Positions 35,730-47,497 of a DNA stretch of 64,000 bases are shown here, in pieces. Each line of letters begins with the position of its first letter. Position 1 is the first letter of the stretch. The stretch spans positions 26,823,969-26,887,968 of the forward strand of contig CM037838.1 of assembly GCA_021234535.1 (NCBI GenBank), written 5' to 3'. Under the pieces are notes generated by a model, which made no database searches, was not told the origin of the DNA, and was given only the letters and a program-made list of their open reading frames with translations. The position numbers and the translations under genes are program-made. The DNA comes from Stichopus chloronotus. Lineage: Eukaryota > Echinodermata > Holothuroidea > Aspidochirotida > Stichopodidae.

Positions 35730-35985
35730 GTGACCGGACAACACCCCGGACAATCCCCCCCCCCCCTCGGACAACCTCCAAGGACTATTCCTATCCCGGA
35801 AAATTACCAGTTGGACAACGCCCCTCCCCCCCCCCCTCCACGACGAATTCCTCCATGAAAAGCGTTAGGTTTACGTTTATCGTCGAAGAGAATTGTCCGA
35901 AATTGTCTGGGGTTTGGGATTATCGTGATGGAAATTGTCGGGAAGTTTTCAGTGTGAGAGTTGTCCGCTGGAAATTATCACAGCG
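35730..35985. repeat. Clustered GGACAA / TTGTCC motifs with C tracts
   Basis: GGACAA occurs repeatedly at 35735-35820 (CCGGACAACACCCCGGACAA, TCGGACAACC, TTGGACAACG) and the reversed motif at 35890-35965 (ATTGTCC, ATTGTCTG, ATTGTCGG, GTTGTCC). This gives a diffuse inverted arrangement around about 35850. A 158-codon ORF (35639-36115) covers it but is proline/threonine-rich only because of the C tracts and resembles no known protein. Confidence 0.45.
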
Positions 35986-36748
35986 TGCACTGAAACTAAC
36001 ATTACAAAACAAATCTAACCTATATCTGACAGAAACTGAATTAATGTTTTTTTTTTTACACTACTCGTACCAACAATACTGGGAATACTATACAGAGAAG
36101 AACGTGAAAGCATAGCATAGAAAATAGCGTGCGAATTTGGTTGATAGGACTGAGCGGTTCATCAGTTCATGACGTCACTCGACAATTTCAATCATGAAAC
36201 ATATACTCAGTATCTACATATGGCGCACAAGTTAAAATCTCGATGAGATTAGATTTCACTAGCTACGGAACCATGACATGAATCTCTCCCATTGACTTGG
36301 GCCTTAAAATACCGACCTTCGAGGGCCCCTCGTGCATGTAAGTTACGTCATATAAGAGACTGGTAATGGCCTGGCCTATCACGGCATTTAAATATTTCAC
36401 TGGGTCGACAATTCAGATTTTGAGCTCCAAGGGGTGGAAGTTCTTAGAGGTATTCTTGCCCCCTTTACAAGGCTCTCCGACCGAAATATCATTACAACAG
36501 TTTCGATTTTCTAAAACAATCTCAAGAGCATCATTTTGTTTTCATTAGCAGACTACATTTGGAAAAAGAGACTACGATACGTTAGTTGTTAACGTATTTT
36601 ACAACTGTAAAAAAGTATAGCCAGTCCTATGATGTACTGTCGAAAACCCAGGAATAACAGCACATCCTGAAAACATAACGGTCTGGAAAACCCACGGTAC
36701 CATTTGTCTTATGCATGTCTCCTTTTGCCGTTGTGACCTTGAATTTGG

Positions 36749-36907
36749 TCAAATAATGTTGCATTCACGGCAGTGGCGCTCCTTAGCTTTGGGTTGATTT
36801 AGGGCAGTCCGTATTACTTCATGAAAGGTCTGCTTTAAGCCTTTTTCTGTCAACGCAGAACATTCAACGTACTTCAGCGCCTTTATCTTCTTCTGTAGCC
36901 ACACTCC
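36749..36907 (-). CDS. Gene B exon 5 with stop
   Basis: Acceptor AAATGTAG on the minus strand. Encodes [17 protein letters not shown], the C-terminal helix and tail ending CNII, then TGA at 36751-36749. The intron sequence just upstream (TTGATGAATAAAATC) also matches gene A before its exon 5. Confidence 0.88.
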   Translation of the reverse strand, partial: GVWLQKKIKALKYVECSALTEKGLKQTFHEVIRTALNQPKAKERHCRECNII

Positions 36908-39900
36908 CTACATTTAGAAGGAAAGAGTAAAAGATTTTATTCATCAATATGTAAGAGACAAAACAAAACTGTAGGAACGTAAGGAAAAGTATATCTGGTC
37001 GTGATCTTTTTGAAATGAGTCACGCATACAAGATGCCGGAGAAGGTTTGAGCAAAACCTGATCTAAACTTTAAGTCTATTTTTTTCATAATTTTGGTTTC
37101 AATTATAAACAAGAAAAATAGACTACAAATCTTTAGAGTTAATTGTCCGTCGAATATGGGTTAAGTTCCACCCTTGAACAGTTTAATCATAATCTATTAG
37201 ATTCACATTCGTTTCTGCAGAAGAAATAAAAAAAGCTTCGAAGTTTTTCTTCGACCAGCTATCTTCACTCTCTTGATATATAAGTTACTGTCTCAATAAA
37301 CTTCACTTGTTACACATTTTATGTTTTACATGTTTATGGAATAATTGTCACATTTGCCGACCCTCGTTAATTTTGTACAATAACTGTCACTTTAAAGGGA
37401 AATGTTGTGCTTGTTTTACAACAAAATAAATCGCACTTTTAATATCGATATCTGCATGCAGACTCAGAATGATAGATTGTTTAAAATGAGGCTGACGGTA
37501 GTCTTCTAAAGGAATAAGTTCCCTCAGATAAAAATCCACTTATTTGTTACTCAAGAGGAACAAATGTTCAAAAAATCAAACTATGCATCATCTTACTTAT
37601 AATGGTTTGGTGAAATGATGTTTACTGGTGATAATTATCGATTTTCCAATAAGTAGAACTATTTTTTGTGTATGCCATGTTGGTGTAATTTAAAATCAAT
37701 ACTTCCCTTTTAAAATATTTCACCTGTGGTAAATAATGAATTCATATGTCATAGTCTTGCACGTAGAATCCTTCTTTTCTTTTATTTCGATTTATAAATT
37801 TTTCGATGGTAACACACAAACCTGAGAATGTGTGATTGGTAACTCGTTTTGTGATTTGCTGTGGGGTATTTTGTGTCCCTTTTCGCCATCACGGAGGTCC
37901 AGTTTAGTCCCCACCAGGATGATCGGTGCCCTCGGACAGTGATGTCTCATCTCCGGAAGCCATTTTTCTCGGACGTTTTTGAAAGAAGATTGCGACACCA
38001 GTGAGAAACAGATAATGATAATATCCTAAGAAGGAAAAACAAGTAAACCCAGAATTTGACGGTGAAGCGAAGTCACATTGAAGTAATGAAACGGTACTCT
38101 AAAAATGTAAGCAAAATAAAGCATAATCAAGGCATGCGGACCAATGGTTTAAATACCAACGTAACCTGTGCTGCTTACATATATATATATATATATACAT
38201 ATATACATATATACATGTATACATATATACATATATACATATATACATATATAAAATATCATGAGCATTGCGCATTTATACGTACCGTGTCTAGGAATGA
38301 CAAAGGCCTAACTCGGTCGAATGCTCCCTGGCCTGATGTATCCCATAAGTCAAGCAGAACCGGTTGCTCAGCGACCTTCACCTTCACGGCATAATGTTCG
38401 TATCTAACAATAGGAAAGACGATTTCTCTTAAAAGTGGAGGTTTTGTTACACCTTTATCTACCAATATACCGCCAGGGGCAATAGTCAAACTTTGAGACG
38501 TCTGACATCAACTCTAGGTAGTGAATATTTTTATGAATCACGAATATATATATGCACAAGTATATATACAAAAAATATACAAAGAATACAAAGAATTTTA
38601 GGGGCTAATAGACGACAACATATTATGAATCGCATCGAGAGTCCGTTGTGCTCATTTTTTTAAAATTTATGATGAGACAATTGAACTCTTATCTTGGAAC
38701 TGCCATATTGATTTTCTTTCCTCTTTTCTTGTAGATATTGAGATTATGTTTATTGGCAGATGTTTCTTTTTTTCTAAGGATGATTTTTTTTTTTTTTGGG
38801 GGGGGGGGGAATTCAAACAGATGCTTTAACATCCGTACAACTTCCTAATTTATCATTCGAAATTTTCATTTTTCAATGTAAGCAACAAAAAACTTAAATA
38901 CCAAATATCCTTGAGTTTGAACGTAAATTTAAATTTGCTCTGGAGGTAGAAAAACATATTTCGATGACAAAAACAAAAGAAAAAAAGAAAAATGTTGCCA
39001 GATCACAAATACGTCATCAACATATTGTTACGCAAAATGGAGGTTTGAGCAGTAAAGCAATTGAATTGTTGCTCAAGATGGTGTATAAAATATCTGCGTA
39101 CCCCCAAATGAAATCCCACTTCTTCCGAACTCGTTGGTAACTTTCATACCATTATGGTTACGCTTATTTGGTTGTCGAGAAAACACTTACCCTGACCTTC
39201 TATTGAGTACAGGTCATAATGACTGTATATATCAGTCTTTTGATAAAAATCAGTTGCTGAAATCCAATTTTACTGCGGTTCATTTCCATACAAAGACTAA
39301 CTGTAATTACGGAGTTTAAACAACCAATCAAAATCCAGTCAGTTAAGTTCAAGAATTACGGTACTGTTTCCTCAAGGGAATGTCTAATGTGGGCTGGTGT
39401 CGTGGTGAATAGATATTGGTGATATCCAGCAAACAAGACAAGAGAAGGCATATTGTTAGATATGTTAGTCATGTTAATAACGTAAATAGTTACTACAAGA
39501 AATGATTCATAGAATGTGCGGTAACCATGAGGAGCACTTACGTTAAAACTTGTTTGGATCACGCAGTGTTGGCACTATTGCCAAAGCGGAATTACTGTCT
39601 GTTAGATAGTTTCTCATCCATTCTTTTGAAAAACTTTATAATCAATGACAGGGCAAAGTCTGTGATATTACCGAGAAGAATGAATCATTAATAAAACCAC
39701 AAATAGTGTAAACAATAAGCCTCCGTCCTTCACAATGGCCGAAGATTACTTCACTCTCATCAACAGTTGAAAATATGATAGAAAGTCACGAAAACCTCAA
39801 AAAAAGATTCAATGAAATTAAAAAAGAAGAAGAAAGTAACAAAACTAGAAAACAAAACACTGGCAAGTGAATAGTCTTGCTACATTTCACAAATTTCCCA

Positions 39901-42900
39901 CTGAGTTGGCTGGGCTCCCTCGGGGGTTTTGTATCTACGTGCAGGATGTTTTCTTGAGCGGTGTCTGGAACGTTTACCGGTGTGTTTGGTGTGTTTCTGC
40001 TTCATCAACGCTGCTCGGGATGAACTCATCATAGTTCAGCAGTACTTACCTATTTCGCCTGTAAACGCCATCTTAGGCATGCTGCAGCAGTTTAACAATA
40101 TCCCTTGGACACAGTAAACTCCAATGTTCCAACTCTGATGATAAGTGGTTTTGTAGTAATTGCTCTGCACCGTGTGGTTTATGTTCCGAGCTTGTTCTTG
40201 ATAGTGACCCTGCTATAGAATGTGACTCTTGCAAATCGTGGATTCATAATAAGTGTTCCCAAGTCTCTACCCCCCTGTACGAAAATGTTCAGGCAACTAG
40301 CTGTGTATGGATCTGTCCAAAGTGTGATAATGGTAACTTAGCTCGAAATGTAAACTCTTTTACGTCCCGGGCGGACAGTGATCTTGAGCTAAGCAATAGT
40401 TTTAATACCCTTGATCCTGACTTATCTCATTATAACGTCTCGCTACGTCAGCCTCCAAAACCGAGTGAGACACCTCATAAGAATGAGTTATGCCTTATGT
40501 CCATTAATATTAATGGCCTGAGAGGGAAAAAACTTGACCTCCAGGCTGTTCTAAATTCCACCGAACCAGACGTTGTTGCATTACAGGAGACCAAAATTGA
40601 TAATTCTATTACTGACAGGGAGTTAATCCCAGACTGTCTGGATTACACTGTTTTTAGAAATGACCGCACCCTAGGAGGTGGTGGCACTATGCTCCTCATT
40701 AAAAACTACTTGACTCCATCAGGTGCAAGTTTCCTTCTAAATGGGTCTGAGTCAGTCTGGGCAATGTTTTTGGTAAATGGGAGTCGGCATTATGTTGCCT
40801 CCTGGTAGAGGGATCCAGATGCTCATATTGATCACATTTCCTTACTCCGTGACCAATTGAACAACATCATGACTAAACATAGAAATTAAAACCCATCGTT
40901 CCACATCCTAGGTGATTTTAATTTTAGGCTCATTGATTGGGAGACTAGACTGAATAAGGAAAATGAGATGTGTCTCACCAATGGTAATGGTCAACTCCTT
41001 GTTGATATTGTTAACGATTTTGCCGCTGATCAGCTTGTAAAATTTGCTACCAGGGGCAACAATACTCTTGATTTAGTCATTACCAACACTCCCAACTTGT
41101 ACTCGGACGTCAGCAGTTTTGATTCACTTAGTGACCATGATGTTGTCCGTTGTAAGATGAGGTGCTCGTCCCGTAGGCCAAAACAAATACGTAGACTTGT
41201 CTGACAATATTCCAAAGGGGATTATAACACTATGAGGTCAGAAACCAGAGCTTTTGCCACTGGTTACTTCAATGGCAAACAAGGTAGCCGTACTGTTGAG
41301 GAAAACTGGCTCCTCATTAAGTCTTTTCTTGAGAGAACTGTGGAAAAAAAATCCTTTCCAAACTATTGAGAACTAGGAAATCCCTCCCGTGGGTTACTGA
41401 TAGTATCTGTAGGATGATTAAGAGAAGGAACAGGCTCCATGCTCTGTACAAGAAGACCAATAAAACCCATATTTACAACAAATGGGTGGACCTTCGTGCT
41501 AATATCAAGAAGGAGGTGTTAAATTCTCATAAGAAGTACATAAATGGCATGATTGATGATATTACTCATGATTCCAAACCCTTCTGGAAGTGTATTAATG
41601 GTCAGAGGAAGGATAAACATAGTATCCCCCCCTTTACAGTCCTTGAATGGTAAAATTGCTAATAGTGATAAGGATAAGGCCGAGGTCCTTAATAGTCAGT
41701 TCAGTAGTGTTTTTACTAGAGAGCCGCTCGACTCTGTTCCTCTCCAGAGGCCTATTTGTAGCAAAATGAGGGATATTTCTATCTCCATCTTCGGGGTTGA
41801 AAAGTTGTTGAAGAACCTAAAGATTAGTACAGCCATGGGTCCTGACAACATTCACCCATGGGTCCTTAGGGAGCTCGCGACTGATCTGGCACCAATGATC
41901 AGTCACCTTTTCCAGCAGTCAATTACCAGTGGTCACATTCCCACGGACTGGAAAAGAGCAAATGTCTGTCCAATTTTTAAGAAAAATGACACTTCGCTTC
42001 CCATCCAACTATCACCCTGTCTCTCTGACTTGTATTTGCTGTAAATTGTTGGAGCATATTATCTGCTCAAACCTGATGGATCACTATGAAGAGAATAAAA
42101 TCCTTTCCACTAAGCAGCATGCTTTCAGAAAGAATTACAGTTGTGATACGCAGTTGGTGTCTGTTATTGACGATTGGGCCGCTGCCTTGGATAAAAATAA
42201 ACAGGTTGATGTCTTTATTTTAGATTTTGAAAAGGCCTTCGATACAGTTCCTCATGAACTCCTCAAGACGAAGTTATATTCTTTAGGGGTTTCTGGTCAA
42301 GTCATTAATTGGGTGGATAACTTTCTTTCTGATCGCTCACAATCTGTTGTTGTAAATGGTACTAGATCTGATTCTGCTCCGGTTCTTTCTGGTGTTCCTC
42401 AGGGGTCTGTTCTGGGACCAGTCCTCTTCCTGTCATATATAAATGATATTGTGGATGCTGCTTCGTCTGAAGTTAGGTTATTTGCTGACGATTGTGTTTG
42501 TTATAGGGTCATTGAAAATCATAACGACTGTAAAGAGCTACAGAGAGACATTTCTTGCCTGGGCCAATGGGCCAAAACCTGGGGTATGAGATTTCATCCT
42601 GGAAAGTGTAATGTTATGTCTGTTACTAGGAAACACAATCCAAGAGTCTTTAAGTATACCCTCAATGGGGTTGATCTGACGAGGGCAGATTCTGTTAAGT
42701 ACTTGGGGGTGACCATAACCAAGAATCTCAATTGGGGAAATCATATACAGTCTGTTTGTAATAGTGGGAACAAGGTTCTCGGCTTGTTACGTAGGAACCT
42801 CTCTTTTTGTTCTAAGGAAGTTAAATTGGCTGCCTATAAAGGTTTACTTAGGCTTTTGTTGGAGTATGCTTGTTCCGTTTGGGATCCTTATCAGGCGTCT

Positions 42901-45900
42901 CTTAAGGATAAACTTGAGGGAGTACAAAGGAGATCTGTTCGGTTTATTGCCAACGAGTACTCCCGTGAAGTTGGTTCGATGACTACCCTTTTGAAAGATC
43001 TTGGTCTCGACACTTTATCTGATCGCCGTAGGCGTTGTAGGCTTCAAATCCTCGCTAAAGGTATCCATGGTCAAGCTAATATCCCTCTGTCTGGCCTTTG
43101 TAAACCCACTCGCATTACTCGCAACGTGCATGCTTTACACTACCGCACCCCCTCTGCTAGGACTAATTGCTACAAATACAGTTTTATACCAAACACTATT
43201 CGGGATTGGAATGATCTTCCTGGCTGTCTCATTGAGAGGTCTGTTGGTCACCATAAGCCTGTGGAGTTTATTATAAATTCACTGAGGGTTTGACCGACCT
43301 CACGACGCGTACGTGGTGTACCAATGTCCTCGGATGTTTCACCATTTTTCAAAAGAAGAAGAAGACACCATCATGGGCGCAAAGAAGGCGACCATTCTGA
43401 AGTCCCAGATAAGAGTCAAGAGAAAATGGGAGGAGTAGCAGGATATACTTCTTGTAATGCAGCACCGCCCCCTACCTCCATTGGAGATTCAAGCCAGCTC
43501 CAGAAATAAATGCCACCATCTCCTACCGTACGAGGAGAGCAATGTGAGTATGAACGTGTTGCACAAGAGTCTGGCGGAGTATAGAGCTTGCTGAAGAGGG
43601 ATATGGGGGAAGCCAAAGGTGACTCAAGCAAAGAAGCAAGGGGCGGTTCCTGCTCTCAGCCCCTCCTCCGTCAACAACAAATACGCAGTAATTAGCATAC
43701 TGCTGTAGTTAGCCGTCCGGATTCCCAGAAACGGGGAGGGGACAAAATGAAGATAGACAAAGAGAACGAGAAAAAAAATAAGAGTACACAGGTTAATGTA
43801 AATGCAAGTTTTTTGTACTTTTGGTGCCCTTCGTATGACAACGTTCATCACCACATTGATTTAGGGGAGATATTCATATAAGTTTTTCTTAACTTCTTCT
43901 CTCTCCTTTTCTTTCTCGTATTTCTGTTTTGTATGATCGTTAATTGTTTCTTTTATTTTTACTTTTTATGTTGATTTTGTAACCTCATGTTTTGTATTGT
44001 TGATATGGAAATAAACTGAACAAACAAGCAAACATGTATGATCGTGTAGACAGGTTTCCCAATCTTGCGAGTTGAACAACGTCCAACATGACGGTATGAC
44101 GATGTTCGAATATTTAGCTGCATTTTTCATCTTTCCAACAAATGTTCAAAATACCAGTGGACGTTCCATCTAGTTTTATCATTTTTTTTTCATTATGTAC
44201 GGTCCTGGTAAGAGAAATAGTCTCATAATCTTTCGTATTTGTCGATTTATAGTATAGTCGTCGAAAATAATTATTTTTGGACAACTTGATGTCTGAGAAG
44301 TTTGGGACTTGTTTAGATGGCACACTAACATTTGCGTACACGGATGCACGGTGCTGCATGCTCCGAATGGGTAACAGTGAACAACGCCATACATTTACAT
44401 GAAAATGTTCATTGACAAACGTATGATCGTGTCTGATGGGGCCTAAGTAAGTTATTAACGGTTGTCATAACCGACCGGGGCTTCCAGAAGTCGGGGCTCC
44501 TGATTTTGAACTATCAACAATGAAGTTACCCATCATAAAAGTGTAGGGGTCTAACTTAACGTAAGATGACAGTTCTGACTAATAACATTGTATAGACGTC
44601 GTTATTTCCAAGTGCTACCTATTGATGATACATAAGGTTATACACTCTGCCAGTATCAGTGTTCAATTAGATTTTATCTTCACTGCCTCATTTATCTGCT
44701 CCTCCCATAATGCAATTTGTTAATGTGCATCAAAGGGAAATGTTCTGTTTGAAATGCAACAACATGGCATGCAAAAACATAAATGTAATAAGTATTAAAC
44801 CATTCAAGCCTCACAAAAAAGAAATCATCAAAAGTTTCATTTCTCAAATCATTATGCATAAGAAGAGTTATGGAAGACTGAGATTTTTGAAAGTATGGGT
44901 GAACAAATTATTCTTGAGCAACAAATAACTGAATTTTCTATGTGAGGACCTTATTCATTGAAAAGAAGGCTACGGTCCTGCTTTCTTTCAAATGATCTAT
45001 CGTTGTGTTTCCATATTGGTTTTAAAAATTTTCCCATTTCTGTAAAACAAACACAATACTTCACCTCTCAACGTATGAAAGGACCCAGCAGTTCACTTAC
45101 TCACGACGATAGATAATTGAAAGGGGCAGAATCGGGAAGCTAATTAGTGCATCATATGTATTACGGTATTTGGAAGTGAGTATTTTACCAGTGAGTTACT
45201 TCAAGTTACAGGCCTAAGAAACTCAAATCTAACTCAAACACTTGTGACTCAGATAAAAACTATAATTAAATTACAACCAGTTACCGCTACCAGAGCTCTT
45301 TATATGCAATATTCTAACATTCAGGGAAAATTTTCGATAAACATACATTCATTTCTCAACCAAAAAATATGAACTTCATCCTCCTCTCAAGTTTTCATTA
45401 TGTCGAAGACTCTTGACAAGATTATTTAACGTCGATAATTATGGTAACTTGCATTTGGAGGAAGATTTTCATTTCACGAGGCTTAAGTGAATCCAATCCA
45501 CTAGAATAATGATCAAGTTAAGAAAGACAAGAACACACGTTAAAGGTCGTTAAAGACACCACGAATATCTTACAGACCAAAAAACAAAAAAAGGACAAAC
45601 AGTTAAAGGAAATAAGTTCAACAAATGAGAAGCGCTGGACGATTACGAACTTGGAAAATTGAAATCGTCATTGCTTTTTTATTTTGGAATAATTAGGCTT
45701 CAAATGTCAAAAAATGCAAAATGATTTCCCAATACAAGCACACAGTTTGTTTCTGTCGGTATAATTCCCAAGGAAGCATAAAAGAGTCATTTTCAAAACT
45801 GAATGTATTATCAAGGTGTAGTTGTTGTTGTTGTTGTTCTGCACGAGTGGGGAAAATGAACGCATTTCTATGAAGCAATCAACTTTGATAAAAATAGAAT

Positions 45901-47312
45901 CACTTTGAACAAACTTGGACCCAGAAACTGGCAGTGCTACTTGTAAGGTAACTCAAAGATACGTTTTTTAAATACGCGATATCCACTGACAGTTGCACAA
46001 AACAAAACAAAAAATCGGAAAAAATGCAGATTAATCAATAAACTTACACAGTTGGGACATACTCTCCGTGAAATGCATTCGTGATGTAACTGACCAGGAG
46101 ACATGATTTCCCGACGGTACTGTGAAGAATGGATAATCATAAATTTATAAAAAGACGAATTTAAGGAACCATAAGTAGAGTTATGGTCCACTCCAAACGG
46201 TAATTCGAAGAGAGTATGCCAACGGTATTTATAGAGATGTATTTACTTAATTTAACTTGGTAAGTCAAACTTCCTTACTAACAAACATCATTATATAATA
46301 CAAACCAAACTTTTGGACAATTTCAATTTACCTTTCTTCTGTCATCTGGGAGATGACTTTGGTCAACGTTTTAGGCAGTTTCGTTTGTTTCTACTTCGCT
46401 TGGCTTAGGTTTGTCTATTCTATTTTGTTTTCTGTTTGCTCAGGCAAAGGAAAAAATTACACCGATGAGCATGACAGTTACAAATCCAGATGTTTCGTAA
46501 CATTTCGTTCCTTCTTAGTAACAACAAATCTGACAAATGTCTATAAGGCTTTAATGAACTGATGACGATGTTTTTCCGAAACTCAATTTTGATGACTATG
46601 TCGGGGATATGTACTTTCTTGTTATTAGTTTAATAAGTAGTAATCCTAATCTAAGTTTGAATATTCATATTATGTAAAATAGCCCTGTCACATTTGGCTG
46701 AATTTATGAGTTGAAAATTGTATTGTTTTCATTGAGCTATTGGTTACATAGGTAAGTCAGAACAGTAAACTGGCTAACACTTGTCCTCTGGTTTGACGTA
46801 TTGTTTTTCTGGCTCAGAGGAGTTACAATAGCTAGGCTACATGAATTTCGACATGAAAAGTGGTAGTGCACATTGTACAGTACTCCTCACAATAGTTTAT
46901 CGTGGTCTGTTCCATGAGCCTTTGCCTGTATTTTACAGTTTATTGTGTAATTTACTTTTGCTTCAACATGGTTGACTAAGCTGTAAGCTCGAAGTTGGTA
47001 TTCGAAGCCAAATCTGTACAAACATAACATCTCACCAGCGACTCATTGTTCAATTTGTTCCATTGGATCGAGTTACAATGGTTTTGAGGGTTGTTACAAG
47101 AGCTCCACTACTCCATCATATGTTTTGAGACTCCTTTAAAAGAAAACTACATAAACACTTAAATACAAAGGATCATTAGTTATTTAGAAGTATTAATTAA
47201 TTCAGAACGGTTATTGACTTGGCCTACCAGTAGATATGAGTGTAAAAAACTGTTAATTCAAAACTCACCTATCACCAACGATTACACACTTAATCACTTT
47301 TATTCCTTCCAT
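36749..47312 (-). CDS. Rac-like Rho-family small GTPase, gene B (5 exons, 198 aa)
   Basis: Coding exons on the minus strand are 47312-47269, 46119-46048, 38403-38286, 38025-37822 and 36907-36749, with GT/AG borders. Exon lengths and phases equal those of gene A, so the two arose by duplication of a spliced gene, not by retroposition. Motifs: P-loop GDSTVGKS (13-20), Thr38 in VPTVYEH, DTSGQ (60-64), GTKLDLRDG (117-125) and an intact G5 box ECSAL. The protein ends in CNII; a cysteine four residues before the CAAX cysteine (HCREC) could be palmitoylated, and the tail is less basic than in gene A. Like gene A it has Ser15 at the Gly12 position and GQGAFDRVR in switch II. It should be a membrane-anchored GTP-binding switch of the Rac branch; effectors are unknown. 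The C-terminal tail and insert region differ most from gene A, which suggests different membrane targeting. Confidence 0.88.
37394..37710 (-). mobile_element. MITE of family M1 in gene B intron 4
   Basis: Read on the minus strand it begins AAAGGGAAGTATTGATTTTA and ends AACATTTCCCTTT. The interior aligns with 28670-29023 and 44731-45066 (CACCAACATGGCAT, GAGTAACAAATAAGTGGATT, CATTATAAGTAAGATG). Non-coding. Confidence 0.65.
37822..38025 (-). CDS. Gene B exon 4
   Basis: Acceptor CCTTCTTAG, donor CAG|GTTTGT, 68 codons. Encodes [31 protein letters not shown] and the insert region ending LPITHSQ. Confidence 0.88.
38179..38255. repeat. (TA)n / TATACA microsatellite in gene B intron 3
   Basis: Alternating TATATACA units fill about a third of this 260-bp intron and end some 30 bp from the exon 3 donor. 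Confidence 0.85.
38286..38403 (-). CDS. Gene B exon 3
   Basis: Acceptor ATTGTTAG, donor ACG|GTACGT. Encodes [25 protein letters not shown] and a [10 protein letters not shown] end. The acceptor fixes the homologous choice in gene A. Confidence 0.88.
39900..44035 (+). mobile_element. CR1/Jockey-like LINE, decayed, antisense in gene B intron 2
   Basis: A non-LTR retrotransposon with, in order, a PHD zinc finger (about 40130-40330), an apurinic-type endonuclease (about 40497-41200) and a reverse transcriptase (about 41650-43293). An AT/T-rich 3' region ends near AATAAACTGAACAAAC at about 44010. The 5' limit is uncertain and may lie before 39900. It sits inside the largest intron of gene B in the opposite orientation. 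The two ends show no clear target-site duplication. Confidence 0.85.
40119..43293 (+). pseudogene. LINE ORF2-type polyprotein (PHD-EN-RT), multiply broken
   Basis: The PHD finger has the C4HC3 pattern: CGLC, then CDSC, then WIHNKC, then WICPKC. The endonuclease keeps [15 protein letters not shown] and LGDFNFR with a later SDHDVV motif. The reverse transcriptase keeps [11 protein letters not shown] (motif A), [13 protein letters not shown] (motif B) and LFADD (motif C), and the C terminus has a TIRDWNDLP motif common in CR1/Jockey elements. In-frame stops lie near 40806, 40887 and 41202. Frameshifts lie near 41350 (within an A-run), 41640 (within a C-run) and about 42000. The last 454 codons (41929-43293) are open. 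Endonuclease and RT would nick the target and prime cDNA synthesis from the element RNA; this copy cannot make a whole protein. Confidence 0.88.
44731..45066 (+). mobile_element. MITE of family M1 in gene B intron 2
   Basis: Begins AAAGGGAAATGTTCTGTTTG and aligns in order with 28670-29023 (ATTAAACCATTCA, TCATTATGCATA, GGTGAACAAATTA, GCAACAAATAACTGAATT, GAAAAGAAGGCTAC). The right end is degenerate. Confidence 0.65.
45815..45840. repeat. (GTT)n microsatellite
   Basis: Six GTT units in gene B intron 2. Confidence 0.85.
46048..46119 (-). CDS. Gene B exon 2
   Basis: Acceptor TTCTTCACAG on the minus strand, donor GT|GTAAGT. Completes the Ser15 codon and encodes [16 protein letters not shown] followed by HGEYVPT. 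Confidence 0.88.
47269..47312 (-). CDS. Gene B exon 1
   Basis: Encodes [14 protein letters not shown] plus AG of the Ser15 codon, with donor GTGAGT. The ATG aligns exactly with that of gene A, and the first intron bases are also similar (GTGAGTTTTGAATTAACA against GTGAGTCTCAAATTAACA). Confidence 0.85.
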
Positions 47313-47497
47313 GTACTAGTCTTCCCGGTCTAGTTCCGCGAGAAACTGTTCAATGTACAGTTGTCTGTGCGGGTGTGTTAGCAAGCAAAAGAGAGGAACT
47401 GTAATAATGTCATGAGTTCACCTTTCCTCTGGTGTAGATAGAACACTGAGCTGTCTGATTGCAGAGAGTGAGCTTTGCAATCGAGCAGACAACCGTG
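47313..47497 (-). promoter_or_regulatory. Conserved 5' flank / 5' UTR of Rac-like gene B
   Basis: Minus-strand blocks GTTGTCTGCTCGATTGC (47493-47477), AGGAAAGGTGAAC (about 47428-47416) and AGACAACTG...GAACAGTT...GCGGAACTAG before the ATG match gene A in order. The gene A upstream ATG is absent. No firm TATA box was recognised. Confidence 0.5.

Noticed and set aside
35639..36115. 158-codon ORF, among the longest outside the real genes
   Set aside because: Driven by C tracts and GGACAA motifs. There is no domain, no convincing start context and no splice signals.
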